DNA from: Pantoea agglomerans | GTDB taxonomy: Bacteria; Pseudomonadota; Gammaproteobacteria; Enterobacterales; Enterobacteriaceae | DNA length: 64,000 bases | Assembly (NCBI RefSeq): GCF_020149765.1 | Contig: NZ_CP083809.1 | Location: 2,046,001-2,110,000 of the forward strand | Direction of reading: 5' to 3' | In this document: positions 1 through 7,813 of the stretch, piece by piece | Layout: each line of letters opens with the position of its first letter | How positions within the stretch are numbered: the first letter of the stretch is position 1 | Notes under the pieces: model-generated | Databases searched by the model: none | What the model was told of the DNA's origin: nothing | The model's input: only the letters and a program-made list of their open reading frames with translations | Program-made: the position numbers and the translations under genes

Positions 1-1189
1 TCTGATCGTCGGTCAGAAAGCCCGTCACCACCGGCTGCGGCAATCCGACCGGCTTACCGTTTTCAAATTTCACCCACACCACCTGATAGCCGTTAAGCGG
101 CGTGCGGTTCCAGCTGCCGTGTTCGCTGACGAAGGCGCCGCCGCGATACTGCGGCATATTGTCCGCCTGGTAGAAGAGCAGCCCCAGCGGCGCAACGTGC
201 GAGCTGAGCGCATAGTCTGGCTTAATCGCCTTCTCTACCAGGTCGGGACGCTGCGGCTGGGCGCGCGTATCCACATGCTGACCGAAATAGCTGTAGGGCC
301 AGCCGTAGAATCCATTCTCCTGCACCGACGTCATATAGTCCGGCACCAGATCGGAGCCGATCTCGTCACGCTCGTTAACGATGGCCCACAGCCGGTTGCT
401 CTGCGGCTCCCACTGCAGCCCGGTCGGGTTGCGCAGCCCGCTGGCGTAAACGCGCGTCGCGCCGCTGGCGGCGTCCACTTCCAGCACCGCCGCACGATGA
501 TATTCCGCGCCGATGCCGTTCTCGGTGATATTGCTGTTGGAGCCGATGCCAACATAGAGCTTGCTGCCGTCCGGGCTGGCGACCAGCGCTTTGGTCCAGT
601 GATGGTTAATCGGCCCGCCCGGCAGATCGGTCACCCGCTGAGGCGGCGTGCGGATCTCCGTTTGCCCCTCCTGATAGGGGAACTTCACCAGGCTGTCGGC
701 GTTGGCGACATAGAGCGTATTGCCGATCAGCTGCATACCAAAGGGGGAAAAGAGGTTGTCGATAAAGGTGTGCTGCTCCCATTTACCGTTGACGTTGCGC
801 AGCAGCGTGATGCGGTTGCCGCCCTCGCCGCCTTTTCCTGACGCCTTCTGCACAATGCCCATAATCAGCTGCTTGGGTCGCGTGGTGGGTTTGGCCGGGC
901 CGTTCGATTCCGCCACCAGCACATCGCCGTTAGGCAGCGTCAGCACCTGACGCGGATGCCTGAGGTTTTCCGCGATTTTTTCAATTTTCAGCCCCTGCGC
1001 CACCTTCGGCATCTCGCCCTGCTTCCACGGCACCCCTTCCGGCACCTGCATCGGCGGCATAAAGAAGTTTTTCGCTTCAGGCAGTTCCGGGTTCGGTCCG
1101 ATCTGCTTTTGCGGATCGAGCTGGGCGCCGCTGTCGCAGCCAGCCAGCAGCGCGGTCAGCGCCACGGCGATAAGCGTTTGCTTTTTCAT
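1..1189 (-). CDS. PQQ-dependent sugar dehydrogenase (sorbosone dehydrogenase family) lipoprotein, 3' end cut by window edge
   Basis: About 396 codons are visible before the gene leaves the window. The N-terminus is a lipoprotein signal peptide with lipobox LLAGC, so the mature protein should be anchored in the envelope facing the periplasm. The body reads as a soluble glucose/sorbosone dehydrogenase beta-propeller, with stretches such as NLRHPRQVL, GDVLVAESNG, YVGIGSNSNI, ASGLRNPTGL and NERDEIGSDL. The family oxidises sugars or sugar aldehydes with PQQ as cofactor. The complete pqq operon 10 kb away fits this. It lies 12 bp downstream of a DUF2231 membrane gene on the same strand, a pairing that suggests one operon. 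The natural substrate is not readable from sequence. Confidence 0.85.
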   Translation of the reverse strand, partial: MKKQTLIAVALTALLAGCDSGAQLDPQKQIGPNPELPEAKNFFMPPMQVPEGVPWKQGEMPKVAQGLKIEKIAENLRHPRQVLTLPNGDVLVAESNGPAKPTTRPKQLIMGIVQKASGKGGEGGNRITLLRNVNGKWEQHTFIDNLFSPFGMQLIGNTLYVANADSLVKFPYQEGQTEIRTPPQRVTDLPGGPINHHWTKALVASPDGSKLYVGIGSNSNITENGIGAEYHRAAVLEVDAASGATRVYASGLRNPTGLQWEPQSNRLWAIVNERDEIGSDLVPDYMTSVQENGFYGWPYSYFGQHVDTRAQPQRPDLVEKAIKPDYALSSHVAPLGLLFYQADNMPQYRGGAFVSEHGSWNRTPLNGYQVVWVKFENGKPVGLPQPVVTGFLTDDQ

Positions 1190-1201
1190 CGGTGCCTCTC
1201 C

Positions 1202-1609
1202 TTAAGCGATGCGCTGACGCAGCGCGAGTTGAACATTGGCGATCAGCATCAGCACCACCACACAGGTGGACAGCGTTACGCCGGACGGCACGACAGCGTA
1301 GGCGTCGCGGCTGTGAACGAAGGCGTTGACGATGGCCAGCACAACCGCCAGCAGCGTCAGCCAGAAATGGACCTTCTCCGCGCGGCTGCTGCCGCGGAAC
1401 AGATCAATCAGGGCGATAAGACGCGGAATAATGGCGATAACCAGCCCGATGGCGATTAGCCAGCTGGCGGCGTGCGTCCACTCCACGACATAACTGTTAA
1501 GGTAAATAATGTCGAAGATCCATGCCGCCACAAAAAAGCCGAGCGGCACAGGTTCCAACAGCGTGTAAAGCGCCACGGCAAAAGCCGATCGTCCCGAGTG
1601 TCTGGTCAT
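1202..1609 (-). CDS. DUF2231 family inner-membrane protein
   Basis: A small, very hydrophobic protein with four predicted membrane segments. An upstream in-frame extension to 1678 exists, but I chose the ATG at 1609 because GGAG lies about 6 bp before it; the ATGs at 1615 and 1621 overlap that motif. DUF2231 proteins have no firmly established reaction. They are often found beside periplasmic sugar dehydrogenases, where some are proposed to pass electrons to the respiratory chain; that role here is inference. It precedes the PQQ-dependent dehydrogenase by 12 bp on the same strand. Confidence 0.8.
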   Translation of the reverse strand: MTRHSGRSAFAVALYTLLEPVPLGFFVAAWIFDIIYLNSYVVEWTHAASWLIAIGLVIAIIPRLIALIDLFRGSSRAEKVHFWLTLLAVVLAIVNAFVHSRDAYAVVPSGVTLSTCVVVLMLIANVQLALRQRIA

Positions 1610-1736
1610 TCTCATCTCCATATCATTGAGCGTTACAGCACATAAAACGCGCTGCGCCTGTAAAATATTAGTAAACATGAAGAAAAGTGACGGAAAGATT
1701 CAGGATGTGATGCGGCGTCCCTGCCGCAAAACCGCG

Positions 1737-2852
1737 TCAGCCCTTGTCAGCGGGCAGCGTGACCCAGTAGCCGGGCTGGTAAGGCAGGGGTAAAAATTTC
1801 TCATGGAATTCGCGGAAGGTGGCATCCGGATCGAGATCGGCAAAGAGATCGGGATGCAGCCACTTCGCCAGCACCTGGATGGCGACAAACTGATAAGGAC
1901 TGTCGTAGAACTGATGCCAGATGGCGTGCGCGTGGCCGTTGTGCGCCACCGGAAGGGTTTTAAAGGCGTCGCGCATCATCAGCATGTGCAGGCGCTTTTC
2001 CGCCTCTTTCGTGTCGGCGCCCGGTCCGACCCCAACCCATTTGCCGACGGTGTTGTAGTTCTTCCAGTTCGCGCCGGTCACCACCACCACGTCGGGACGG
2101 CTGGCGATAATCTGTTCCGGATTCAGGGTGCCGAAGGTGCCGGGAATAAGATCTTTCGCGATATTGTTGCCGCCCGCGATCTCCACCATCTGCCCGAAGT
2201 TTTCATTGCCGAACGACATGCAGCACTCGTCGGTATAGCCGCCTGCGCGGTCGATCATCACTTTCGGGCGCGGGCCGTGAAAATCTTTCAGCCGCGCGGT
2301 GACGCGCTCAATCTGCTGGCGGCGGAAGTCGATAATCGCCTGCGCGCGCGCCGGCTTATTCAGCAGCTCGCCCATAATGCGAATGCTTTTTTCCGCGTTG
2401 ACCATCGGCGCTTCGCGGAAATCGATAAACACCACCGGAATGCCAACCGCCTGCAGCTTCTCAATCAGTTTGCCTTCGTCGGTCGCCGCTTTCGACTCCA
2501 GATTCATCAGCACCAGATCGGGCTTAAGCGTCAGCGCCTGCTCAATATTGAAGGTGCCGTCTTTAGCGCCGCCGAAGGTCGGCAGCGTCTTAATTTGCGG
2601 ATAGCGCTTTTCATATGCCTGATAGCCGTCCCAGTCAGCTTTGTGAAAGTCGTCACGCCACCCCACCACGCGCTGAAAGGGCGCGTCGGTGTCGAACGCC
2701 GCCAGCAGATAGATCTGCCGCCCCTCGCCCAGGATAATACGTTTCGACTCGGTGGCGACCTCAACCTGACGGCCCGCCACGTCGGTAATGGTTTTGGCCG
2801 CAGCCGTCCCCGCTATGCAGAACAACCCCAGCGCTAACATCCATCTTTTCAT
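1737..2852 (-). CDS. Periplasmic substrate-binding protein of an iron/siderophore-type ABC transporter
   Basis: 371 aa, starting with a Sec signal peptide (MKRWMLALGLFCIAGTAAA, cleavage near residue 19). The mature part is a FepB/BtuF-like helical-backbone binding protein: TDVAGRQVEV near the start, then LKPDLVLMN and SRPDVVVVTG, the paired Asp-containing motifs typical of this fold. It would bind a ferric chelate, haem or a corrinoid for import. No permease or ATPase gene is adjacent, so it is an orphan binding protein in this window. A good Fur-box match lies about 20 bp upstream of the start codon, which supports iron regulation and an iron-related ligand. Confidence 0.85.
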   Translation of the reverse strand: MKRWMLALGLFCIAGTAAAKTITDVAGRQVEVATESKRIILGEGRQIYLLAAFDTDAPFQRVVGWRDDFHKADWDGYQAYEKRYPQIKTLPTFGGAKDGTFNIEQALTLKPDLVLMNLESKAATDEGKLIEKLQAVGIPVVFIDFREAPMVNAEKSIRIMGELLNKPARAQAIIDFRRQQIERVTARLKDFHGPRPKVMIDRAGGYTDECCMSFGNENFGQMVEIAGGNNIAKDLIPGTFGTLNPEQIIASRPDVVVVTGANWKNYNTVGKWVGVGPGADTKEAEKRLHMLMMRDAFKTLPVAHNGHAHAIWHQFYDSPYQFVAIQVLAKWLHPDLFADLDPDATFREFHEKFLPLPYQPGYWVTLPADKG

Positions 2853-2867
2853 TGATTAACCCATACA

Positions 2868-2890
2868 GATGATAATGATAATTATTTATG
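2868..2890 (-). promoter_or_regulatory. Fur box upstream of the iron-type binding protein
   Basis: GATAATGATAATTATTTAT (+ strand, 2871-2889) matches the 19-bp Fur consensus at 15 of 19 positions, with the first 12 bases perfect. It sits about 20 bp upstream of the ATG at 2852, where a repressor would cover the promoter or initiation region. Confidence 0.8.
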
Positions 2891-2949
2891 TAAAGCGCCG
2901 TTACTATCACGCAAAATGCGTTAAAGGAAAAGAGGCGGAGAAAAATCTT

Positions 2950-3777
2950 TTACCGGCTGTCGAGCAGGCCCAGCTCGCGCCGGTCATGGCTGCAAAACAG
3001 CGTCACCCGGGCGTCAGTTTGCAGAGAGAGCGCGCGCAGCCGCTGCTGGTTGGTGCGCCAGGCGTCGCGATCGCTGCACATCATCCACTGATAGAAGCGC
3101 AGGCCCGGCGTGCAGTGCCGCTCCGCCTGCCGCATCTCCTCGCGGTAAAACCAGGCGTCGCCGCCGTGCAGCAGCCAGCCGTCGCCCTGCCGCACCGCGA
3201 CCCCCGCATGGCCGAGCGTGTGGCCCGGCAGCGGCACCAGCAGCACCTCGTCGTTGAGATCGTCAAGCGCCCTTACCGCATCGAAGCCGAACCAGCGTTC
3301 GCCGCCGGCAGCGTAGCCGCGCCAGCCGCTCTGGTTGCCCCACTGCTGGGGACGGAAACGCTGCCGCTGCAGCCAGCTCTGGCGCTGCGGCGCGGTATCC
3401 AGCTCCCGCTGCAGCAGATGCACCCGCGCCTGCGGAAAGTCGCTGATGCCACCCGCATGGTCAAAGTCGAGGTGCGTCAGGATAATATGACGCACATCTT
3501 CCGGCTTAAAGCCGAGATCGACAATCTGCTGCCAGGCGCTCAGCCTGCGGTCGAACTGAATATTGTTGAACAGCCGGAAGAAGCCAGACAGGCGGTGGCC
3601 GGGATGCGCCATATCCTGCAGGCCGATGCCGGTATCCACCAGCACCAGGCCGTGGGCGTCCGTTTCCAGCAGCAGGCAGTGGCAGCTGAGGTGCGCCAGC
3701 GGCGAGCGGCTGAATCCGTCATAGAGCGCGCCGCCGAAGGGACACATACAGCCGCAGTTGAGATGATGAACGCGCAT
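2950..3777 (-). CDS. MBL-fold metallo-hydrolase
   Basis: 275 aa from the ATG at 3777, chosen because AAGGAGG precedes it; the frame stays open to 4008 but that extension has no ribosome site and lacks family character. The metal-binding motif THLDFDHAGG, together with the HGGDAWF and CSHD segments, marks the metallo-beta-lactamase fold of the AHL-lactonase/glyoxalase II type. DTGIG earlier in the protein is also typical. The substrate is unknown; candidates are a lactone or thioester. It is convergent with nothing and lies alone between the Fur-regulated binding protein and the RpiB-like gene. Confidence 0.8.
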   Translation of the reverse strand: MRVHHLNCGCMCPFGGALYDGFSRSPLAHLSCHCLLLETDAHGLVLVDTGIGLQDMAHPGHRLSGFFRLFNNIQFDRRLSAWQQIVDLGFKPEDVRHIILTHLDFDHAGGISDFPQARVHLLQRELDTAPQRQSWLQRQRFRPQQWGNQSGWRGYAAGGERWFGFDAVRALDDLNDEVLLVPLPGHTLGHAGVAVRQGDGWLLHGGDAWFYREEMRQAERHCTPGLRFYQWMMCSDRDAWRTNQQRLRALSLQTDARVTLFCSHDRRELGLLDSR

Positions 3778-3952
3778 TGTTTCCTCCTTGCCTTTCGCCA
3801 TAGCGGCCAAAAAGCCGGTTAATGATGAACGGGTTAATGAAACAATAATGGTCAGCCCTGCCGCATCTGCAAGCGTGAGCGGCACAATCGAAGAAACCGG
3901 TGCGGGCGAGAGAGAAACAAAGGCGCGGCGATCGCCGCGCGCGGGATGCAGG

Positions 3953-4591
3953 TTACTGCGTGATCTGACGAACAAACTCGGCGATTTCCGGTACCTGCCC
4001 CTGCTCAAACAGGCAGTGCTGCAGACGCGGCCCGCTGAGGGCGGTGCGCACCAGCTCAGGATCGAGCGCGCGCAGCGTATCGAGATAGCTCTCTTTCAGC
4101 ATGGCGGATTTCACCTGGTTAAGGATACCGGCGTTGCGTACCTGCGGCTCTTTACGCTCTGGCGGGTAGCCCATGCCTCGCTCGCCGCTAAAGGCTTTTT
4201 CAAAGATAAAGCGCAGGTTCAGCTCTGCGCCCCAGCCGAAGCCTTTGGCAAACGGCAGCGACAGCGCATTACCGTTGTTGATCTGCGCAAACAGGTAGGC
4301 ATCCGCCGGATCGATGCAGTAGCCGCAGACCACTCCCGGATGCAGGTTAAGCGAGATCAGTGCCCCCTGGCCGGTGCCGCAGCCGGCCACGACAAAATCC
4401 ACCGCTTTGCTGTTCAGCAGCACGCTGGCCATGATCCCCAGGTGAATATAGGTCAGATGGTGATCCTGTTCGTCGCTCATGCCAACGTTAAACACCTGAT
4501 GGTCAGTCAGCTGCGCCACCTCTTCCAGCTCCTTGCGCACAATAGCGTTTTTGGCGGCCTGGCTGTTTTCCATCATTAATGCAATTTTCAT
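3953..4591 (-). CDS. RpiB/LacA/LacB family sugar-phosphate isomerase
   Basis: 212 aa. Residues 69-76 carry AGCGTGQG, the conserved active-site Cys loop of RpiB/LacAB isomerases, and SLPFAKGFGWGAELN gives the second family block. The protein is longer than RpiB (about 150 aa) and matches the longer subfamily seen in plant-associated enterobacteria. It should interconvert aldose and ketose sugars or sugar phosphates in the cytoplasm; the exact sugar is not determinable. It is divergent from kdgF, and the shared 147-bp gap holds a KdgR-like palindrome, which suggests a role in breakdown of uronates from pectin. Confidence 0.75.
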   Translation of the reverse strand: MKIALMMENSQAAKNAIVRKELEEVAQLTDHQVFNVGMSDEQDHHLTYIHLGIMASVLLNSKAVDFVVAGCGTGQGALISLNLHPGVVCGYCIDPADAYLFAQINNGNALSLPFAKGFGWGAELNLRFIFEKAFSGERGMGYPPERKEPQVRNAGILNQVKSAMLKESYLDTLRALDPELVRTALSGPRLQHCLFEQGQVPEIAEFVRQITQ

Positions 4592-4610
4592 GATCTGCCC
4601 TTAAGTATTT

Positions 4611-4628
4611 ATGAAACACCGTTTCATT
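4611..4628. promoter_or_regulatory. KdgR-like operator between the isomerase gene and kdgF
   Basis: ATGAAACACCGTTTCATT is an inverted repeat with TGAAAC/GTTTCA arms, the known core of KdgR sites in pectinolytic enterobacteria. It lies 20 bp before the isomerase ATG and about 110 bp before the kdgF GTG, so one repressor could control both. The call rests on motif resemblance and on the kdgF neighbour. Confidence 0.7.
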
Positions 4629-4738
4629 TTAATCAAAAGCGGCTAAAGTGCATGAGGTAATCACGCGCCACGGCGTGAGGCGAGTCACAAAAACGGCAGC
4701 CGACGGCGTGCCATAACGGCTATAAGCGAGGAGGTCCT

Positions 4739-5068
4739 GTGTTTATATATCGATCGCAGACGCAGCAGGAAGAGGCAGGCAATGGGGTGACGCGGCGCAT
4801 ACTGGCGCACGGCGGCACCATGATGGCGGTAGAAGTGACCTTTGAACAGGGCGCGGTCGGCCCGCTGCATCATCATCCTCACGAGCAGCTGACCTGCGTG
4901 CTCAGCGGACGTTTCGCCTTTACTATTGACGGCGTCACCCAGGAGGTAGGCGCGGGGGATACGCTCTATAAGGCGCCCAACGTGGTGCACGGCTGCCTCT
5001 GCCTTGAGGCGGGCACGCTGCTGGATATCTTTACCCCGCAGCGTGAAGACTTTCTGTCGCCAGCCTGA
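4739..5068 (+). CDS. kdgF: KdgF-like cupin, pectin-derived unsaturated uronate conversion
   Basis: 109 aa single-domain cupin. The metal site is visible in HHHPHEQL (residues about 43-50) and a second His in NVVHG; GAGDTLYKAP is the second cupin motif. Size and motifs match KdgF, which turns 4,5-unsaturated monouronates from pectin or alginate into the keto form used by KduI. It starts with GTG at 4739, supported by GAGGAGG at about 4728-4734; no ATG in the right place competes. It ends 3 bp from the convergent DCC-family gene. Confidence 0.8.
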   Translation: MFIYRSQTQQEEAGNGVTRRILAHGGTMMAVEVTFEQGAVGPLHHHPHEQLTCVLSGRFAFTIDGVTQEVGAGDTLYKAPNVVHGCLCLEAGTLLDIFTPQREDFLSPA

Positions 5069-5070
5069 AC

Positions 5071-5499
5071 TCAGGCATGTAAAAACCGTCCCGGAAAATC
5101 GGGCGTGACCGGATGCTGCTCCTCGTAGCGGCCAAACAGCCGGTAGCGATTTAACGCAATGCGGTTATAGAAAAAGTCGCTAATAAAAGGGGGGATCAGC
5201 AAGGCCGGCAGCGACAGCCATCCCCATGGAAAAGGGAGCAGCCGCATTACGCGCAAAATCGCCTGGGCGCGGATCCAGTGACGGTTACCGTCAATCAGCA
5301 CAATGGTACGAATATTTTCATCCGGCAGGCCGGCAAAGCGCAGCAGCGCCTTACCCTCTTCGCTCTGAACGGCCGCAAAGCGGATGCGTTGAGGAAGTTT
5401 CAGGCGCAGCAGGAGATTGACCCAGCTATTACAAATTTTGCAGACGCCGTCATAGAGCACGACCTTTTCGCCGGGATTCAGAAAGGGTGGCTGTGACAT
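5071..5499 (-). CDS. DCC-family (DUF393) thiol-disulfide oxidoreductase
   Basis: 142 aa. The signature DGVCKIC at residues 17-23 supplies Asp and the CxxC pair that name the DCC family; the remainder has the usual IRFAAVQSEEGKALL and IRTIVLIDG blocks. Members are predicted thioredoxin-like redox proteins whose targets are mostly unknown. It appears to be a single-gene unit, convergent with kdgF, with a normal family length. Confidence 0.8.
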   Translation of the reverse strand: MSQPPFLNPGEKVVLYDGVCKICNSWVNLLLRLKLPQRIRFAAVQSEEGKALLRFAGLPDENIRTIVLIDGNRHWIRAQAILRVMRLLPFPWGWLSLPALLIPPFISDFFYNRIALNRYRLFGRYEEQHPVTPDFPGRFLHA

Positions 5500-5576
5500 A
5501 GTAGACTCCTTTAATGACGGTATGAATAATTAAGTACGGTCATTAATTGCTCATACGTCAAGCGGCTGGCGGAGAT

Positions 5577-5600
5577 AAAAAGACCGGCCCTGCGGCCGGT
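5577..5600 (-). terminator. Rho-independent terminator of the PTS operon
   Basis: ACCGGCC-CTGC-GGCCGGT (7-bp stem) followed on the minus strand by a T-rich run (5577-5582). It lies just after the stop of the last operon gene. Confidence 0.8.
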
Positions 5601-5606
5601 ATAAGA

Positions 5607-6203
5607 TTAACGCTGCTGATACAGCGGCTTATCCGCCTCCCACGGACGCAGGCGCGGCGGCAATAATTGCGCGCTGAGCCAGCGTTCGGCGGCGTTGATA
5701 CTGCTATCGCTGCCGTCGATACGCAGCACCGGGCCAACCCCCATGGGTTCCGCCTGCTCCGCCAGCCGTCGCAGCTCCGGCAGATACTCCGCGCCGGGGT
5801 GCCCCGGCATCCGCCTCGCGAGTCGCGCCTGATAGCGTGCCACCGCCTCGTCAGGTGAGATCGTCATCCACAGCTCCAGCACCCGGGTCACCCCCGCCGC
5901 CGCCAGCCCCTGCTCCAGCACCGCCTTCGGCTGAAAGCCAAACCAGGCGTCAATCAGGTAGACGCAGCCTGCCGGCGCCTGGCCGACGATGTTCCAGATC
6001 GCCTGATAGGCCGCACAGCCCAGCTGCCGGTTGCGCTGCCGATCCACCGGCGCGAAGCTCGCCATAAAGGGCTCTTTCAGGCTGTCGAGCGTCAGCACCG
6101 GCAGTGCGAGCCGCGCCGCGAGCGCCTGAGTCAGCGTGCTTTTGCCAGAGGCGGGAATGCCGTTGATCAGCACCACCTGCCTGTGTTGCGTTGTCAGCGT
6201 CAT
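5607..6203 (-). CDS. P-loop (AAA-type) small-molecule kinase, last gene of PTS operon
   Basis: 198 aa. Walker A GIPASGKS is at residues 15-22, followed by LTLDSLKEPF, YLIDAWFGF and a lid-like Arg-rich stretch YQARLARRMPG, as in chloramphenicol-phosphotransferase/gluconate-kinase-like enzymes. It most likely phosphorylates a sugar or other small alcohol; the substrate is unknown. It overlaps the EIIA gene by 4 bp (ATGA), so it is translationally coupled to the PTS operon and probably acts on the same sugar or a derivative. Confidence 0.75.
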   Translation of the reverse strand: MTLTTQHRQVVLINGIPASGKSTLTQALAARLALPVLTLDSLKEPFMASFAPVDRQRNRQLGCAAYQAIWNIVGQAPAGCVYLIDAWFGFQPKAVLEQGLAAAGVTRVLELWMTISPDEAVARYQARLARRMPGHPGAEYLPELRRLAEQAEPMGVGPVLRIDGSDSSINAAERWLSAQLLPPRLRPWEADKPLYQQR

Positions 6204-6637
6204 AGGATATCGATGACCTCCGCCACGCTGTTGGCCCGGCGCAGACGCGCCAGCGTTTCGTCATTGTCCAGCAGCGCCACGATGGCGCGAATGCCCTCTT
6301 CAATATGGGCGTTGCTGTCGCGTGCGCCGAACATAATCACAATGTCCGCTTTATCGCTGCCCTCGAAGGAGACGGGCTCCTCCAGCAGCAGCAAACTAAA
6401 GCAGTCTTTGACCACGCCACTCTCTGGCCGCGCATGGGGAATGGCGATCCCCTCCTCAAAGACATAATAGGCACCGTGCGTCAGAGTATTGGCGATCACC
6501 GCCTCGGGATAAGAGGCGTCGATATAGCCGCCGCGCACCAGCGGCTGCGCCGCCAGCGCAATCGCCTGTCGCCAGTCGCTGACCCTGACGCCAATCTGAA
6601 TGGCGTTAGCCTCCTGTAATACCTGTTTAATACTCAT
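6200..6637 (-). CDS. PTS EIIA, UlaC/fructose-mannitol type
   Basis: 145 aa single EIIA domain. The phosphorylatable His is in GIAIPHARPE (His68), as in UlaC and other EIIA-2 proteins, which receive phosphate from HPr and pass it to EIIB. PVSFEGSDKADIVIMF is the second conserved block. It sits between the small coiled-coil gene (9 bp gap) and the P-loop kinase (4-bp overlap). With the UlaA-like EIIC and the separate EIIB it completes one permease. Confidence 0.85.
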   Translation of the reverse strand: MSIKQVLQEANAIQIGVRVSDWRQAIALAAQPLVRGGYIDASYPEAVIANTLTHGAYYVFEEGIAIPHARPESGVVKDCFSLLLLEEPVSFEGSDKADIVIMFGARDSNAHIEEGIRAIVALLDNDETLARLRRANSVAEVIDIL

Positions 6638-6646
6638 CAGGTCTCC

Positions 6647-6916
6647 TCAGATCGACTTGCGCATAATATTACGCAGCGCATCCATTTTAACGAACAGCGC
6701 ATCCATTTCATCCCGGTGAAGGCGGCTTCTGGCAAACAAGCTCAGCGCCCGGTTATAGGCCACCATGAGCTGTTTTTGCGCCTCGCCGTCGCGCTCATTA
6801 CTCGCCAGCCGCTGCTCCAGCGCCGCGATTTCCGCGCTGAGGCTGGCCGCCAGACGCTCGCTTTCTGCCTCATCCAGCCTGTTATCTGGCGTCGCCTTCT
6901 TCATAAATCCAAACAT
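6647..6916 (-). CDS. Small coiled-coil protein of the PTS operon, function unknown
   Basis: 89 aa; I do not recognise the family. Residues 15-85 are charged and heptad-like (LAASLSAEIAALEQRLASN, then LSLFARSRLHRDEMDALF), predicting a helical coiled coil without signal or membrane segment. The start at 6916 has a strong AGGAGG. It lies between the aldolase and EIIA genes, so it may be an accessory or scaffold for the sugar enzymes, which is inference only. Confidence 0.7.
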   Translation of the reverse strand: MFGFMKKATPDNRLDEAESERLAASLSAEIAALEQRLASNERDGEAQKQLMVAYNRALSLFARSRLHRDEMDALFVKMDALRNIMRKSI

Positions 6917-6970
6917 AGCCCCTCCTGCCCCCTGTCGCGCCGGGCAATAACGTCGTGAGTGGAAAAGGAA

Positions 6971-7813
6971 TTAACGGAACAGCTGAATTTTTTCGACCAG
7001 CACATCGGTCACGGCGTCATTTGCCGGCACAAGGAAATTGCGGACGCTGTCGTTGACCCTGCCTTTTTCAAAGGTCTGCTTGCAGCGCGCGACCCACTGC
7101 ACGTTCATCTCGGTGCCGACGTTGACCTTTTCGATGCCGCTACGCACCGCCAGCCGCATATCCTCATCGCTGACGCCGGTGCCGCCGTGCAACACCAGCG
7201 GCGTACCGGTCGCCCGGGTAATCTCCGCCAGCCGCTGATGCTGAATATGCGCTTTGCCGGTATAGAGGCCGTGCACGGTGCCAATGGAGATCGCCAGCAT
7301 ATCGACGCCGGTCTCATGCACAAAGCGCTGCGCATCCTCTACGGTGGTAAACGCCGTCTCCTCCATCGCCACCTCTTTGCCATCCTCCGAGCCGCCTATC
7401 GCCCCCAGCTCCGCCTCTACCGACACCTTATGCGGGCGCGCCATATCGATAACGCGGCGCGTGTTGGCGATGTTCTCCTCAATCGGCAGGTGCGACCCGT
7501 CATACATCACCGAGCTGAATCCGGCATCAATGGCGGTCTGAATCGCCGCCAGGTCGGAGCAGTGATCGAGGTGCAGGCAGGTCGGCACGTTTTTACTGGC
7601 GGAGAGCGAACAGATGGCGTCAACCAGCAGCCGGTGGCCTAAATATTTTGCGGTGCCGGTTGAGATCTGGATCATTAACGGGCTGTTGGTTTGCTCTGCG
7701 GCCTTAAAAAAGGCGGGCAGCATCTCCAGACAGTGCAGGTTAAACGAGCCGAGCGCTTTAAAATCACGCTGTTTTGCCACCTGTAGCAGATCGGTAAAGT
7801 TATACAGATTCAT
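6971..7813 (-). CDS. Class II (zinc) ketose-bisphosphate aldolase
   Basis: 280 aa from the ATG at 7813; GAGG precedes it, and the start overlaps the EIIC stop by 14 bp. Zinc ligands are visible in HLDH (residues 81-84), EAELG, and the later VHG and LHGGTG; VNVGTEMN is the phosphate-binding end of the barrel. It belongs to the fructose/tagatose-bisphosphate aldolase family and would split a ketose 1,6-bisphosphate into DHAP and an aldehyde. Next to a PFK-like kinase and a PTS permease it forms the lower part of a dedicated catabolic route. Fructose versus tagatose specificity cannot be decided here. Confidence 0.85.
   Translation of the reverse strand: MNLYNFTDLLQVAKQRDFKALGSFNLHCLEMLPAFFKAAEQTNSPLMIQISTGTAKYLGHRLLVDAICSLSASKNVPTCLHLDHCSDLAAIQTAIDAGFSSVMYDGSHLPIEENIANTRRVIDMARPHKVSVEAELGAIGGSEDGKEVAMEETAFTTVEDAQRFVHETGVDMLAISIGTVHGLYTGKAHIQHQRLAEITRATGTPLVLHGGTGVSDEDMRLAVRSGIEKVNVGTEMNVQWVARCKQTFEKGRVNDSVRNFLVPANDAVTDVLVEKIQLFR

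Noticed and set aside
1803..2837. 344-codon open frame on + strand
   Set aside because: Antisense shadow of the iron-type binding protein; Arg/His-rich, no domain, no ribosome site.
2869..3822. 317-codon open frame on + strand
   Set aside because: Shadow of the MBL hydrolase gene with typical antisense composition.
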